64,000 nucleotides of DNA from Rhizobium sp. ASV8. Its GTDB lineage: Bacteria > Pseudomonadota > Alphaproteobacteria > Rhizobiales > Rhizobiaceae. Made by a program: the position numbers and the translations under genes. Numbering within the stretch: the stretch's first letter is position 1; each line of letters starts with the position of its first letter. Location of the stretch: assembly GCF_016429255.1 (NCBI RefSeq), contig NZ_JAELUG010000001.1:62001-126000 (forward strand), in the 5' to 3' direction. Shown here piece by piece: positions 44,473-53,550 of the stretch. Below the pieces are notes generated by a model. The model did not search any database, was not told the origin of the DNA, and saw only the letters and a list, made by a program, of their open reading frames with translations.

Positions 44473-45903
44473 TCAGGTTCGCTTCTTCTTGTTTTCGTAT
44501 GGATTTTCCGACGAACGGAAGTGGATGCGGATCGGCACGCCAGGCAAGGCAAAATCCGCGCGCAGGCCGTTGATCAGATAGCGAACATAGGACTCTGGCA
44601 GCGCGTCGGAGCGCGTGCAGGAAATCATGAAGGCCGGAGGCCGCGCCTTCACCTGCGTCATGTATTTCAGCTTGATGCGGCGGCCGGAAACAGCCGGTGG
44701 CGGATGCTGAACCTGCTGGGTCTCAAGCCAACGATTGAGACGCGCGGTGGAAACACGCTTGTTCCAGACCTTGTCGGTATCGACGATCGCCTGCATCAAC
44801 CGATCCAAGCCCTCGCCCGTTTGGCCGGCAATCGTTATGGCGCGAATACCACGGGCCTGCGGCAACAGCCGATCGGTCTTCTCGCGCAGATCGGCAAGAA
44901 CGGCCTGACGATCCTCGATCATGTCCCATTTGTTGAAGGCGAGCACGGCGGCGCGGCCTTCGCGGATCACGAGATCGACAATCTGCAGATCCTGCTTTTC
45001 GAAGGGGATGGTCGCGTCAAAGACGATGACGACGGTCTCGGCAAAGCGAATGGCGCGCAGCGTATCGGCAACTGAAAGCTTCTCGAGCTTCTCCGTGACC
45101 TTGGCCTTGCGGCGCATTCCGGCCGTGTCGAACATTTTTACCGTACGGCCACGCCAGCTCCAGTCGACGGAGATGGAGTCGCGGGTAATACCGGCTTCGG
45201 GGCCGGTCAGCAGCCTGTCCTCACCGAGGAAGCGGTTGATCAGCGTCGATTTACCCGCATTCGGACGGCCGACGATGGCGACGCGCAGCGGCCGTGTATC
45301 GTCGTAAGCGGGCTCTTCATCGATCTCCTCGCCATCCTCGCCGGCAACCGGGCGCGGGATGGAAACATTGGTTTCCGCCTCATCATCGGCTTCCGGGAAG
45401 GCGCGTTCATGACCGATCGCCTCGACGATCGCATCGCGCAGATCCATCATGCCCTGGCCATGCTCGGCCGAGATCGGACAAGGCTCGCCAAGCCCGAGCG
45501 TGAAAGCATCGTAAAAGCCGCTGTCGGAACCGCGAGCTTCGGACTTGTTGGCGACGAGCACGACCGGACGGCCGCGCTTGCGCAGCATTTCTGCTAGCGT
45601 CTTGTCGACATGGGTAAGTCCCATCTTGGCATCGACAACGAACAGCGTCAGATCGGCTTCATCGATCGCAGTTTCAGTCTGCGCACGCATTCTGCCTTCG
45701 AGCGTCTCTTCGTCTGCCTCTTCGAGACCGGCGGTGTCGACAATGCGGAAGCGAAGATCGATCAGCTTGGCATCACCGGGACGGCGGTCACGCGTGACGC
45801 CCGGGGTATCGTCGACAAGCGCCAGCTTCTTGCCAACCAGACGGTTGAAAAGGGTTGACTTGCCAACATTCGGGCGACCGACGATCGCGACCGTAAAACT
45901 CAT
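44473..45903 (-). CDS. der: Ribosome-assembly GTPase Der (EngA)
   Basis: A 476-residue essential GTPase with two tandem G domains and a C-terminal KH-like domain that help mature the 50S subunit. Domain 1 has [31 protein letters not shown] and VANKSE; domain 2 has [34 protein letters not shown] and FNKWDM. The KH part has [19 protein letters not shown] at the end. It follows the TPR gene on the same strand after 11 bp, as in many bacteria. Confidence 0.97.
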   Translation of the reverse strand: MSFTVAIVGRPNVGKSTLFNRLVGKKLALVDDTPGVTRDRRPGDAKLIDLRFRIVDTAGLEEADEETLEGRMRAQTETAIDEADLTLFVVDAKMGLTHVDKTLAEMLRKRGRPVVLVANKSEARGSDSGFYDAFTLGLGEPCPISAEHGQGMMDLRDAIVEAIGHERAFPEADDEAETNVSIPRPVAGEDGEEIDEEPAYDDTRPLRVAIVGRPNAGKSTLINRFLGEDRLLTGPEAGITRDSISVDWSWRGRTVKMFDTAGMRRKAKVTEKLEKLSVADTLRAIRFAETVVIVFDATIPFEKQDLQIVDLVIREGRAAVLAFNKWDMIEDRQAVLADLREKTDRLLPQARGIRAITIAGQTGEGLDRLMQAIVDTDKVWNKRVSTARLNRWLETQQVQHPPPAVSGRRIKLKYMTQVKARPPAFMISCTRSDALPESYVRYLINGLRADFALPGVPIRIHFRSSENPYENKKKRT

Positions 45904-45914
45904 TTAGCGATCCT

Positions 45915-46598
45915 TCAGCCTTTAGCGACCGGAGCCTTGCCCGATGCGGTGATGAGGTCGAGCAGCATTTGGGCGCGATTGGCAACGTTACGCGGGCTCT
46001 GCGGATCGTCGACGATCGCCTGGTACCATTGACGTGCCTTGGCAAAATCGCCAGCCTTGTAGGCGGCGAGCCCCAGAACATCACGCGCCGAATGACGGAA
46101 GGCATCTGCCGGTACGGCAAGCTCCTGTACTTCGGCAGCAACCTGATCGTAGGTGCCGGTTTCGACCAAGAGATAGGCGGCGCGCAGACGTGCCGCATCA
46201 CGAACGACGAGAGGAATATCAGTCTGCTTGCCGACAGCCGAAAAGACAGCGATCGCGCCGGCCTTGTCACCCTTCTGCGCCTGCAGCGTTGCGGCACGCA
46301 GCCGGGCAAGCAATGGATACGAGCCGGGGCCATTCTTCTCGATAGCGGTCAGTGCCGCAAGCGCGTCATCCGTCTTGCCCTGATCGGCCAGCGTCAAAGC
46401 GGCGAGGAACTGATCGCCGCCGCTGCCGGCCTGGTTGCCGGACCAATAGCGGTAACCGCTATAGGCTGCAGTGCCGAGAACGATAAGCACTGCTCCGCCG
46501 ATGATGAGCCGGCCAAAACGGCGCCATACGAACCGTAACTGGTCCGAACGCAGTTCCTCGTTCACCTCGCGGATGAAGCTATCGTCATTGAATGCCAT
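45915..46598 (-). CDS. Membrane-anchored TPR protein (YfgM-like)
   Basis: A 227-residue protein with an N-terminal cytoplasmic FIREVNEELRSDQLRFVWRRFGRLI segment, one membrane helix (about 33-49) and a TPR-like region outside. It resembles YfgM/DUF2133 proteins, which assist the SecYEG translocon and outer-membrane assembly. It lies directly before der, a conserved pairing; bamB, often between them elsewhere, is absent. Confidence 0.85.
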   Translation of the reverse strand: MAFNDDSFIREVNEELRSDQLRFVWRRFGRLIIGGAVLIVLGTAAYSGYRYWSGNQAGSGGDQFLAALTLADQGKTDDALAALTAIEKNGPGSYPLLARLRAATLQAQKGDKAGAIAVFSAVGKQTDIPLVVRDAARLRAAYLLVETGTYDQVAAEVQELAVPADAFRHSARDVLGLAAYKAGDFAKARQWYQAIVDDPQSPRNVANRAQMLLDLITASGKAPVAKG

Positions 46599-46699
46599 TC
46601 TCGTCTCCGGCCCAGGCCAAATAATTCCAACAAGCTTAGGGGTTAGTTGGGCCTTCTACTCCATTTTGCGGCCGATGTAAGGGGGAATGGCAGAAATCG

Positions 46700-47281
46700 T
46701 CACATAACCAGCGGCGAAACCCCTATAATCCACGCATGAAGCTTCCAAATGATCAGTACCCAGGCAACGACACCGAGGATGACCGCGTAGAGATCGTATT
46801 TCGCCGAAACGAATGGGCGACGGCTGATTTCGCCAGCACGCTCGCGCCGCTTCAGCGAGATGCGCAGAATGACACCCCAGGCAAGAAAGGCAGCGAACAG
46901 CAGCATCGCCGCGCCATCGCCATTCGACAGCAGATGCGCGAGCGCCCAGATCTTCACCGACAGCACCATCGGATGCTTGGTTTTTGTTGCGATATGCCCC
47001 GCCGGCAGCAGCGAGGCGGCCAGACAGATCATAGCAAACAGCATCAGAAGAATAGTAATATGACTCATCCAGAACGGCGGCGACCAGATCGCGGTCATGT
47101 CGCGCGCCTGGCCGAAGCCGTAGATCAGAACGATCAATGCGACGATGCTCGCAACGGAATAGGCGGCTTTCCAGCCGGCATCGCCGAGGCTCGCGATCAA
47201 GGAGGTACGCAGGCCGGGCGCCACGACGCGGATAAGGTGAATGCCGAGAAAAAGAACAATGCCGAGAATAAGCAATGCCAT
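46700..47281 (-). CDS. nnrU: NnrU family membrane protein
   Basis: A 193-residue integral membrane protein with about five to six helices. It has GIHLIRVVAPGLR, GFGQARDMTAIWSPPFWMSHITILLMLFAMI and TKHPMVLSVKIWALAHLLSNGD, which identify the NnrU family. NnrU was first linked to nitrite/NO reduction in Rhodobacter, but many members occur without denitrification genes, as here. Distant isoprenylcysteine-methyltransferase-like similarity has been noted for the family. Confidence 0.9.
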   Translation of the reverse strand: MALLILGIVLFLGIHLIRVVAPGLRTSLIASLGDAGWKAAYSVASIVALIVLIYGFGQARDMTAIWSPPFWMSHITILLMLFAMICLAASLLPAGHIATKTKHPMVLSVKIWALAHLLSNGDGAAMLLFAAFLAWGVILRISLKRRERAGEISRRPFVSAKYDLYAVILGVVAWVLIIWKLHAWIIGVSPLVM

Positions 47282-47457
47282 GGATGAAATCCCTTCGGTT
47301 TTGTAGGAACATCCTTACCGACATCATTAAAAAATTGCCAGCATCACCGCAGCTTCGCCGCATTTACGCGAAAGGAAGGAAGCGACCCGGAGCATGCCAT
47401 CCAAAATCGCTGGATGATCTTTGGCAAGGCACGCTCGATCAAACAAAACCGGTGCCT

Positions 47458-48438
47458 ATGTTTCGCTTCGTTTCCTGTCTCTCCCTTGCGTTTTCCCTTG
47501 CCCTTCCGGCCATCGCCCAGGCTGATGGAAAGCCCAAGCAGCTCGTGATGATTTCCTTCGACGGCGCCCATGACAATGCGCTTTGGACGAAGAGCCGCGA
47601 GATCGCTTCGCGCAACGGCGCGCATTTCACCTATTTTCTGTCCTGTACGTTCCTGATGAACAAGACGCAGGCCAAGGCCTACCAGGGGCCGAAGCAACGA
47701 GTGGGCAAATCGAATGTCGGCTTTGCCAAGAGCGAGGACGATGTGCGCACCCGCATCGCCAACATCTGGGGCGCCCATCAGGAAGGCCATGACATTTCCA
47801 GCCATGCCTGCGGCCATTTCGACGGCAAGGGTTGGAGTGCGGCCGACTGGAAACAGGAATTCATGAATGCCCGCGTCGCCCTTCGCGATGCCTGGAAGAA
47901 TGTCGGCCTTGCCGACAAGGAGCCACAGGGCTGGGAAGATTTCGCCACGCACGATGTCAAAGGCTTTCGCGCCCCTTACCTCTCCACCAGCGACGGCCTG
48001 ATGCCAGCGGAAAAGGAGATGGGCTTCCAATATGATGCAAGCCTGGTGACCAAAGGCCCTGCCCTGCCGCAGGTCGTCGACGGTATTTATCGCTTCGGCC
48101 TGCCGCTGATACCCGAAGGGCCCGAGCATCGCCTGGTTATCGGCATGGACTACAATCTCTACGTCCGTCACTCCAAGGGCGCCGAGGACAAGGCAAACGC
48201 CAAGACCTATGAGGACCGCACTCTCGATGCCTTCGAAGCGGCCTTCAACAAGCAGTATGACGGCGAGCGCATTCCGCTGCAGCTCGGCTTCCATTTCGTC
48301 GAGATGAATGACGGCGCCTATTGGCGTGCGCTCGATCGCTTTGTGAGCGATATCTGCCACAAGCAGGATGTCGCCTGCGTCAGCTATTCCGAAGCCATTC
48401 CGCTGATCGCTGCCCGGGGCAAGCCCCAGCAGGGGTAA
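47458..48438 (+). CDS. Secreted polysaccharide deacetylase-like protein
   Basis: A 326-residue protein with a signal peptide (FVSCLSLAFSLALPAIAQA). The NodB-type pattern is partly visible: MISFDGAHDNALW (the first Asp region), GHDISSHACGHFDG (H-x3-H metal site) and GFRAPYLSTSD. It would act on a surface polysaccharide or peptidoglycan in the periplasm. The ATG at 47458 starts the signal peptide. It shares a bidirectional terminator with bacA. Confidence 0.82.
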   Translation: MFRFVSCLSLAFSLALPAIAQADGKPKQLVMISFDGAHDNALWTKSREIASRNGAHFTYFLSCTFLMNKTQAKAYQGPKQRVGKSNVGFAKSEDDVRTRIANIWGAHQEGHDISSHACGHFDGKGWSAADWKQEFMNARVALRDAWKNVGLADKEPQGWEDFATHDVKGFRAPYLSTSDGLMPAEKEMGFQYDASLVTKGPALPQVVDGIYRFGLPLIPEGPEHRLVIGMDYNLYVRHSKGAEDKANAKTYEDRTLDAFEAAFNKQYDGERIPLQLGFHFVEMNDGAYWRALDRFVSDICHKQDVACVSYSEAIPLIAARGKPQQG

Positions 48439-48545
48439 GGAACAGTCGGGCAAAGCCGGAGCCAAAGCGAAGAGACGGCAGTCAGGGCGAAGGAGAGCTC
48501 TCCGTTCGCCCGAAATTCGATGACATACTGAACGGCATCAACTCG

Positions 48546-48576
48546 TGAAAAAGGCCCCGTCTCCGGGGCCTTGTTT
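48546..48576. terminator. Bidirectional rho-independent terminator
   Basis: AAGGCCCCG (48551-48559) pairs with CGGGGCCTT (48564-48572). The A-run before it gives U-runs for bacA transcripts, and TTGTTT follows on the other side. Confidence 0.88.
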
Positions 48577-48578
48577 CG

Positions 48579-49844
48579 TTAGCCGTCGACGTGAATGACG
48601 CCAGGCTCGCGCTCCAGATAGCGCTGGTCGATCGATGGCAAGGGCTCGTCGTCGATCGCAGCTTCGAATGCTCGCAAGCGCTTGTAGATCGACAGAAGCT
48701 CGATGATCGTCGTCCATGAACTGACAAGATACTGAAAGGACCCGCGCACCTGGTCGAAAACATTGGTGATCTGCGTCATCAGACCGAGCGTCAGCTTGCC
48801 GGCGACAATCGAGGGAACCAGCACGACGAAACTGAAGATATTATCCGCCTGCGAGTAAAAAATGCGCGCAACGTTGAAATAGGTGTAGTGGAAGTAGATG
48901 CGGAAATAGTTGCGGCGCACATTGGCGAAGAGTTCAGCCACAGTCGGTGGCGAGGCGCGGTCGCCATGGTCTTCGCCATAGACAAGCTCCTTGCGGTAGG
49001 ATGCCTCGACGCGCTGATTGATGAACTGAAGACCAGGCAGCTTGATGCCGACCGCCGCCAGAAACATAGTTCCGAAAATCGACCAGAAGATCGCAGCCCA
49101 AACGAGCGCATGCGGAATATTGCCGATAATCGGCAGCTCCGTGATATTGGCGCCAAGACGGAAGAGCACCGGCAGGAAGGCAATCAGCGTCATGATGGAG
49201 CCGATGAAGCTCACGCCAAGGGATTCAACCGTCTGGGAGAACCGCATCGTGTCCTCCTGCACGCGCTGCGAGGCGCCCTCGACATGCCGTAGCTTCTGCC
49301 AGTTGGCCATATAATAGTCGTTCATTGCCGTGCGCCAGCGAAACACCCAATGGCTGACAAAGAACAGATTGAACACGCCGATGGTAATGGCGACGAACGC
49401 GATACCCGCAAAAACCAGCATATTCATGTAGAACTCGGAGCTAGACACCGAGCCGACGGTCGTCAGCGCCTTCTGAACCAGATTGTAGAACGGTCCGTAC
49501 CACGCGTTGACGGCAACGCTCACCTGCACCGAAAAATAGGTGTTGAAGATGATTAGAGCTGTGCCCAGAACCGACCAATATTGCCATGGATGCGGGCTGA
49601 AGCGGAACCAGAAGAGCGCGAACAAAGCGACAGCCGCAACATAGTAGATGTAGAACCAGATGAACGGCGCGGACCAAAATATCGAAACGCCAACCGGCGC
49701 ATCCTGCCCGTCCGCCAGCGGCGCCAGGCCGATATAGGCGCCCGCTTTCTCCCCGCCGAAGTACCAAAGCAATATAGCGGCAAGCGACCAGAGAGCGGCC
49801 GAGATGAAAAAAGGTTTCGGCTTGGGGAAGAATGACAGAAACAC
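48579..49844 (-). CDS. bacA: BacA/SbmA peptide transporter
   Basis: An inner-membrane proton-driven importer for antimicrobial and nodule-specific peptides. Taking the GTG at 49844 gives 421 residues, close to the 420 of S. meliloti BacA, and places Arg in [10 protein letters not shown] at position 389, an important residue there. It begins [21 protein letters not shown] and has several helices, [19 protein letters not shown], and [22 protein letters not shown]. In S. meliloti it is needed for bacteroid development. An open frame continues upstream to 49931. The divergent PadR gene is 292 bp away. Confidence 0.93.
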   Translation of the reverse strand: MFLSFFPKPKPFFISAALWSLAAILLWYFGGEKAGAYIGLAPLADGQDAPVGVSIFWSAPFIWFYIYYVAAVALFALFWFRFSPHPWQYWSVLGTALIIFNTYFSVQVSVAVNAWYGPFYNLVQKALTTVGSVSSSEFYMNMLVFAGIAFVAITIGVFNLFFVSHWVFRWRTAMNDYYMANWQKLRHVEGASQRVQEDTMRFSQTVESLGVSFIGSIMTLIAFLPVLFRLGANITELPIIGNIPHALVWAAIFWSIFGTMFLAAVGIKLPGLQFINQRVEASYRKELVYGEDHGDRASPPTVAELFANVRRNYFRIYFHYTYFNVARIFYSQADNIFSFVVLVPSIVAGKLTLGLMTQITNVFDQVRGSFQYLVSSWTTIIELLSIYKRLRAFEAAIDDEPLPSIDQRYLEREPGVIHVDG

Positions 49845-50067
49845 GGGAAGCGCAGCTTTCTTGATTAGGATTTTCGAACCGCCGTGGCGTTTGTTGATGG
49901 GGAGCCTAGGACAGTTCTCCGGGAGCGGCAACCGGCAGAGACCTATTCTTACGTAGATGTAATCGCTTATCCCACGATCGTGATGCAGTTGTTCAGCTGT
50001 GGATTTTCACCCAATGGATGAATCCTCCCCCTTTTGAATGTCACGACATCACCCCCTTGCAGAATAC

Positions 50068-50094
50068 TATCTTACGATATATATCTTACGACAT
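50068..50094 (+). promoter_or_regulatory. Tandem operator-like repeats before the PadR gene
   Basis: TATCTTACGATAT (50068-50080) and TATCTTACGACAT (50082-50094), 14 bp apart. A third copy, TATCCTACGACAT, is inside the gene at 50193-50205. Probably the PadR operator. Confidence 0.55.
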
Positions 50095-50136
50095 GACTAA
50101 CGATATAAAATCTCACACAGCAAAGGAGAAACAGCA

Positions 50137-50814
50137 ATGAGAGGTTTTAGAGATCACATGTTCGGCGAGGGCTTTGACATGGTCGAGGCATATATCCTAC
50201 GACATGGTCGAGGCCGTGAATCACGCGGCGAGCACAGGAGAGACTTTATGAGAGGCTTCAAGGGCGGCATGTTCGGCGGCGGGTTTCGCACCGGCCGCAA
50301 GTTCGATGCAGCCGACCTGCAGCTCATCATCCTCGCCCTGCTCTCCGAGCAACCGCGCCATGGCTATGAGCTGATCAAGACTTTCGAGGAGCGTTCCGGC
50401 GGCTTCTATGTGCCGAGCCCGGGCGTTATCTATCCCGCCCTCACCTATCTGGAAGAAACCGGGCAGGCCGAGGTCGAAGCGAGCGGCACCAAGAAGCTTT
50501 ATCGCATTACCGAAAGCGGCCAGAAGCGCGTCGACGACAACAGCGAGTTGGTGGAAGCGACATTCGCCAAACTGGCCGCAATCGGCGAGAAGATGGCACG
50601 CGTGCGCGAAGTCTTCGACGGCGGTGAGGATGATGGCCGCGACAGCCCGTTCGATCGTCACGGTTCCGGCGACGTGCATCGCGCCCGCCATCTGCTGCGC
50701 TCAGCCCTTCGCTCGAAGTTCCCTTGGACGAAGGCCGAAGGTGCACGCATCGCAGCCATTCTCGAGCGTGCCGCAGCTGATATCATCCGCGGCGACGTGA
50801 AGAACGAAGATTGA
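50137..50814 (+). CDS. PadR-family regulator with doubled N-terminus
   Basis: A 225-residue regulator. The PadR winged-helix (about 58-135) has LQLIILALLSEQPRHGYELIKTFEERSGGFYVPSPGVIYPALTYLEETG, and the C-terminal part is helical. Two starts are possible: ATG 50137 with AAAGGAG and ATG 50248 with AGGAG; both open with MRGF...MFG.GF. The distance between starts is 111 bp, the same as between operator copies 2 and 3, which suggests a tandem duplication in frame. The first 37 residues may be optional. Targets are unknown; bacA diverges upstream. Confidence 0.85.
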   Translation: MRGFRDHMFGEGFDMVEAYILRHGRGRESRGEHRRDFMRGFKGGMFGGGFRTGRKFDAADLQLIILALLSEQPRHGYELIKTFEERSGGFYVPSPGVIYPALTYLEETGQAEVEASGTKKLYRITESGQKRVDDNSELVEATFAKLAAIGEKMARVREVFDGGEDDGRDSPFDRHGSGDVHRARHLLRSALRSKFPWTKAEGARIAAILERAAADIIRGDVKNED

Positions 50815-50820
50815 CGACAC

Positions 50821-50881
50821 TGCATAATTCCTTAAATCGGAATCGATTTGAGGATAAAATTATGCAGCAGTTTTAGAGTGC
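50821..50881. repeat. Intergenic repeat family F, copy 1
   Basis: Begins TGCATAATTCC and has a complementary AATTATGCA. It matches 63940-64000 at 55 of 61 positions. Confidence 0.85.
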
Positions 50882-50924
50882 TACAGCGACCTTTGCGCGT
50901 CGTGTATGACGCGCGGCGCTGTAG
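50881..50924. repeat. Nested palindrome beside repeat F
   Basis: CTACAGCG (50881-50888) and CGCTGTAG (50917-50924) enclose GCGCGTC/GACGCGC (50895-50901, 50908-50914), giving a two-step stem. It directly continues repeat F. Confidence 0.75.
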
Positions 50925-50976
50925 TCGCGCAAAAGTGCCGGGCGGTTTTGCGACAACGACATGCGCAAAACAAAGG

Positions 50977-51021
50977 CTTAAAGCGCAAAAGCGAATCCTA
51001 AGGATCGCGGTGCGCTTTAAG
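50977..51021. repeat. Intergenic repeat family E, copy 2
   Basis: CTTAAAGCGC ... GATCGCGGTGCGCTTTAAG. It overlaps the final codons of map and supplies its TAA stop. Confidence 0.75.
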
Positions 51022-51775
51022 CCTGCACGTCAGGCAAGGTCAGGATCACCGGCCCGTTGCGGGTGGCGACGATAGTATGCTCGTACTGAACCGTAGGCGC
51101 CTGCGGATCGGCATAGAGCGTCCACGCATCGTCGCCGCCCTCAGCCCAGGTCGCGCCCAGCGACAGGAACGGCTCTACGGTGAAAACCAGTCCGTCTTCC
51201 ATGATCCGCGTTTCGTCCGGATCCGCCCAGGTGGAGAGTTCCGCCGGCTCCTCGTGCAAGGAACGGCCGATACCATGGCTGGCGAGATTGGCGATCAGCG
51301 TATAGCGATTCTTCTGTGCGAAAGCGCCGACGGCGTGGCCGATCTTGGAGAGCGGCGCGCCGCTGCGCACTTGGTTGAGGCCGACCCAGAGCGCCCGCTT
51401 GCCATCACGGCACAGGCGTTCGATCTTCGGCTTGACGGGCGGCACGGCAAAAGATGCGCCCGTATCGGAGAAGAAACCATCCTTTTCCGCCGAAACATCC
51501 AGATTGACGAGATCGCCCGCCCGGATCACGCGCGGGCCTGGAATGCCGTGAGCGACTTCCTCGTTGACGCTGATGCAGGTGGCGCCGGGAAACTTGTAGA
51601 CCAGCTCAGGCGCCGACTGCGCACCGGCATCTTCCAGCACCTTGCGGCCGATAGCATCGAGTTCCAGCGTGGTAATACCCGGTTCGAGCGCGGCGGCCAT
51701 GGCATGCAATGCGTTGGCGCAGATGCGGCCGATATCTTTCAGCTTGGTCAGTTCGTCTTCAGTCGAGATGATCAT
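51017..51775 (-). CDS. map: Methionine aminopeptidase, type I
   Basis: Removes N-terminal methionine from new proteins. A 252-residue enzyme with metal ligands Asp93, Asp104, His167, Glu201 and Glu232, and His76 and His174 at the active site, in NLDVSAEKDGFFSDTG, SHGIGRSLHEEP, FTVEPF and QYEHTIV. No N-terminal zinc-finger extension. Rhizobia often have more than one map; this could be an accessory copy since it is not by the ribosomal genes. Confidence 0.95.
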   Translation of the reverse strand: MIISTEDELTKLKDIGRICANALHAMAAALEPGITTLELDAIGRKVLEDAGAQSAPELVYKFPGATCISVNEEVAHGIPGPRVIRAGDLVNLDVSAEKDGFFSDTGASFAVPPVKPKIERLCRDGKRALWVGLNQVRSGAPLSKIGHAVGAFAQKNRYTLIANLASHGIGRSLHEEPAELSTWADPDETRIMEDGLVFTVEPFLSLGATWAEGGDDAWTLYADPQAPTVQYEHTIVATRNGPVILTLPDVQA

Positions 51776-51809
51776 TTACGGCTTCCGGCAGTCTCGCGCT
51801 CTCGGCAAT

Positions 51810-51859
51810 AGAACATGATGCCGAAAAGTTTAAGCGGTTTTCGGCCGACATCATGCCCC
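51810..51859. repeat. Palindromic intergenic repeat family D, copy 2
   Basis: AGAACATGATGCCGAAAAG ... TTTTCGGCCGACATCATG; inverse of the copy at 42442-42491. Located upstream of map. Confidence 0.8.
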
Positions 51860-51956
51860 CAACTTCAGAGGGGTTGAGATCTGGCTTTCGCCTCTTCATC
51901 CCACGCAGTCAATGCCTTTTTGACCGACAGGCGTGACTTTCATCCTCCAAGACGGA

Positions 51957-52469
51957 TCAAAGGCGCGGATCGTCCGATAGCAGCGCCCAACGCTCGTGAT
52001 CGCACCAGACGCCGCCGATCTTCAGATACTTCGGCGAAAACCCTTCCTTTCGGAAGCCGAGGCGCTGCACCAGCGCAATCGAAGAGTGATTGCCGGGTTG
52101 AATATTGGCTTCCAGCCGATGCAGGCCGACCGCATCAAAGGCATGGGCGACGGCCAGGCGAACCGCCTCCGTCATGAGCCCACGTCCGGCAAAACCCACC
52201 ATACCGTGATAGCCGAGAAAGGCGCTGCGAAAACCGCCCCAAACCATCTGACTGATATTGACGACGCCGACGATACCACCGGAGCCGGCATCGCGAGCCA
52301 CCAGACCGATGTTCGGTCCGATCACCGTCTGCCCGAACCATGCGTCGAAACCTGGCCTATCGAGAAAAGGATGCGCCCATGGCACGTGATGGGTGCTGCT
52401 GGCGATATTGGCCGCGATCAGCTCGTCCGCGTCCGATTGCCTGACAGGCGCGATGATCACTTGCGGCAT
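51957..52469 (-). CDS. GNAT-family N-acetyltransferase
   Basis: A 170-residue RimJ/RimL-like acetyltransferase. The acetyl-CoA part has GYHGMVGFAGRGLMTEAVRLAVAHAFDAVGLHRLEANIQPGNHSSIALVQRLGFRKEGFSPKYLKIGG. It may acetylate a ribosomal-protein N-terminus or a small amine; no substrate is clear. GGGAG precedes the ATG at 52469. It is last in the leftward ECF/YCII group and may or may not belong functionally. Confidence 0.88.
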   Translation of the reverse strand: MPQVIIAPVRQSDADELIAANIASSTHHVPWAHPFLDRPGFDAWFGQTVIGPNIGLVARDAGSGGIVGVVNISQMVWGGFRSAFLGYHGMVGFAGRGLMTEAVRLAVAHAFDAVGLHRLEANIQPGNHSSIALVQRLGFRKEGFSPKYLKIGGVWCDHERWALLSDDPRL

Positions 52470-52521
52470 GGCTCGCTCCCCGTTGCTAGAAGGAGCGAGC
52501 CTTAGCAAATTGAGTCCGAAA

Positions 52522-52950
52522 TCAAAAGCTTCGCGGAAAGAACGGAATCATTCTCCGAACCGCTTCATAACGAAGATAAAGGCCGCCCCAGGCGATCACG
52601 CCGACATAGAGGCCGAACAGCAGATGCGAAAAGATCGGGCTGCCGACACGCAAATGAGTCGCCATCGCACCACCGAGAAGACCTGTCAGCAGGATCGCGC
52701 CAAGCACTGATGTTCTCGGAACGGCATAGAGAATTGCGCAACCGAGCGTGATGACGCCGAGGAGCCGCGCGAGCGCCGGATCGGCGGAATAGCCAAGCCC
52801 CGCCATTGTCTCCGTCACGACAGGAAGCGGAATGAGCTTGATCACACCGTCGAACACGAGAAAGGCGATGATCAGCCCGCTGAGGATCATGCCGGCAACG
52901 CGCTGGGCTCGCGTGACTGAAGGTGAAGATGAATCGACTGCATAAGACAT
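52522..52950 (-). CDS. DoxX-family membrane protein
   Basis: A 142-residue protein with four helices (about 18-35, 62-77, 83-97 and 110-127). The KLIPLPVVTETMAGLGYSADPALARLLGVITLGCAILYAVPRTSVLGAILLTGLLGGAMATHLRVG part is typical of the DoxX/DUF417-like group. Such proteins often accompany ECF sigma factors and SRPBCC proteins. It follows the SRPBCC gene after 30 bp. Confidence 0.87.
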   Translation of the reverse strand: MSYAVDSSSPSVTRAQRVAGMILSGLIIAFLVFDGVIKLIPLPVVTETMAGLGYSADPALARLLGVITLGCAILYAVPRTSVLGAILLTGLLGGAMATHLRVGSPIFSHLLFGLYVGVIAWGGLYLRYEAVRRMIPFFPRSF

Positions 52951-52980
52951 TTATATATCCCCCGGAATTGAATCAGTAAT

Positions 52981-53451
52981 TCAGATCTTTGCCGCCAGCA
53001 CGGCAAGCTGGTCGGCGCATTGGGCCCATCCCTGATGGAAGCCCATTTTCTCATGCGCCTCGCGATCTTCGGCTGACCAGTGCAGCACGGTTGCCGTGTA
53101 GCGCGTCTTGCCGCCACCAAGATCGTCGAGCTGGATCGTCACCACCATGAACGGCTTTGCCGACGGCACCCAGGCACTGGTGAAGGCATCGGTGAAAACG
53201 ATCCGTTCGTTCGGAACCACCTCCAGATAGACGCCGTTACCGGGATAATCTTCGCCTTCGGGGCTGCGCATGGTGATCGAACTCGCACCGCCGGCGCGAA
53301 GATCGATCTTGGCGGCAGATACCGTCCAAGGCAGTGGCGCAAACCACTGCTTCAGAAGGTCGGCCTCGGTCCAGCACCGAAAGATCTTCTCGCGCGGCGC
53401 GTCGATAACGCGGGTCAGCGAAAGTTCGTGCCGTTGGCTCTGCTCGGTCAT
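52981..53451 (-). CDS. SRPBCC (AHSA1-type) domain protein
   Basis: A 156-residue START/SRPBCC-fold protein: LSLTRVIDAPREKIFRCWTEADLLKQWFAP, GNGVYLEVVPNERIVFTDAF and HEKMGFHQGWAQCADQLA. AHSA1-like family members bind hydrophobic ligands. GAGGA precedes the ATG at 53451; an earlier in-frame ATG (53472) overlaps this site. It lies 99 bp after the ECF gene on the same strand, a combination often found with ECF42 and YCII genes. Confidence 0.88.
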   Translation of the reverse strand: MTEQSQRHELSLTRVIDAPREKIFRCWTEADLLKQWFAPLPWTVSAAKIDLRAGGASSITMRSPEGEDYPGNGVYLEVVPNERIVFTDAFTSAWVPSAKPFMVVTIQLDDLGGGKTRYTATVLHWSAEDREAHEKMGFHQGWAQCADQLAVLAAKI

Positions 53452-53550
53452 GTATCGGTTCCTCTTTGTCATTTGGCGCGGCCGTGCCGCCTATATTCTA
53501 ACGACGTTCGGCAAGGTCATTTTCCGACAGCGCGGACACAATTTTTTCGA

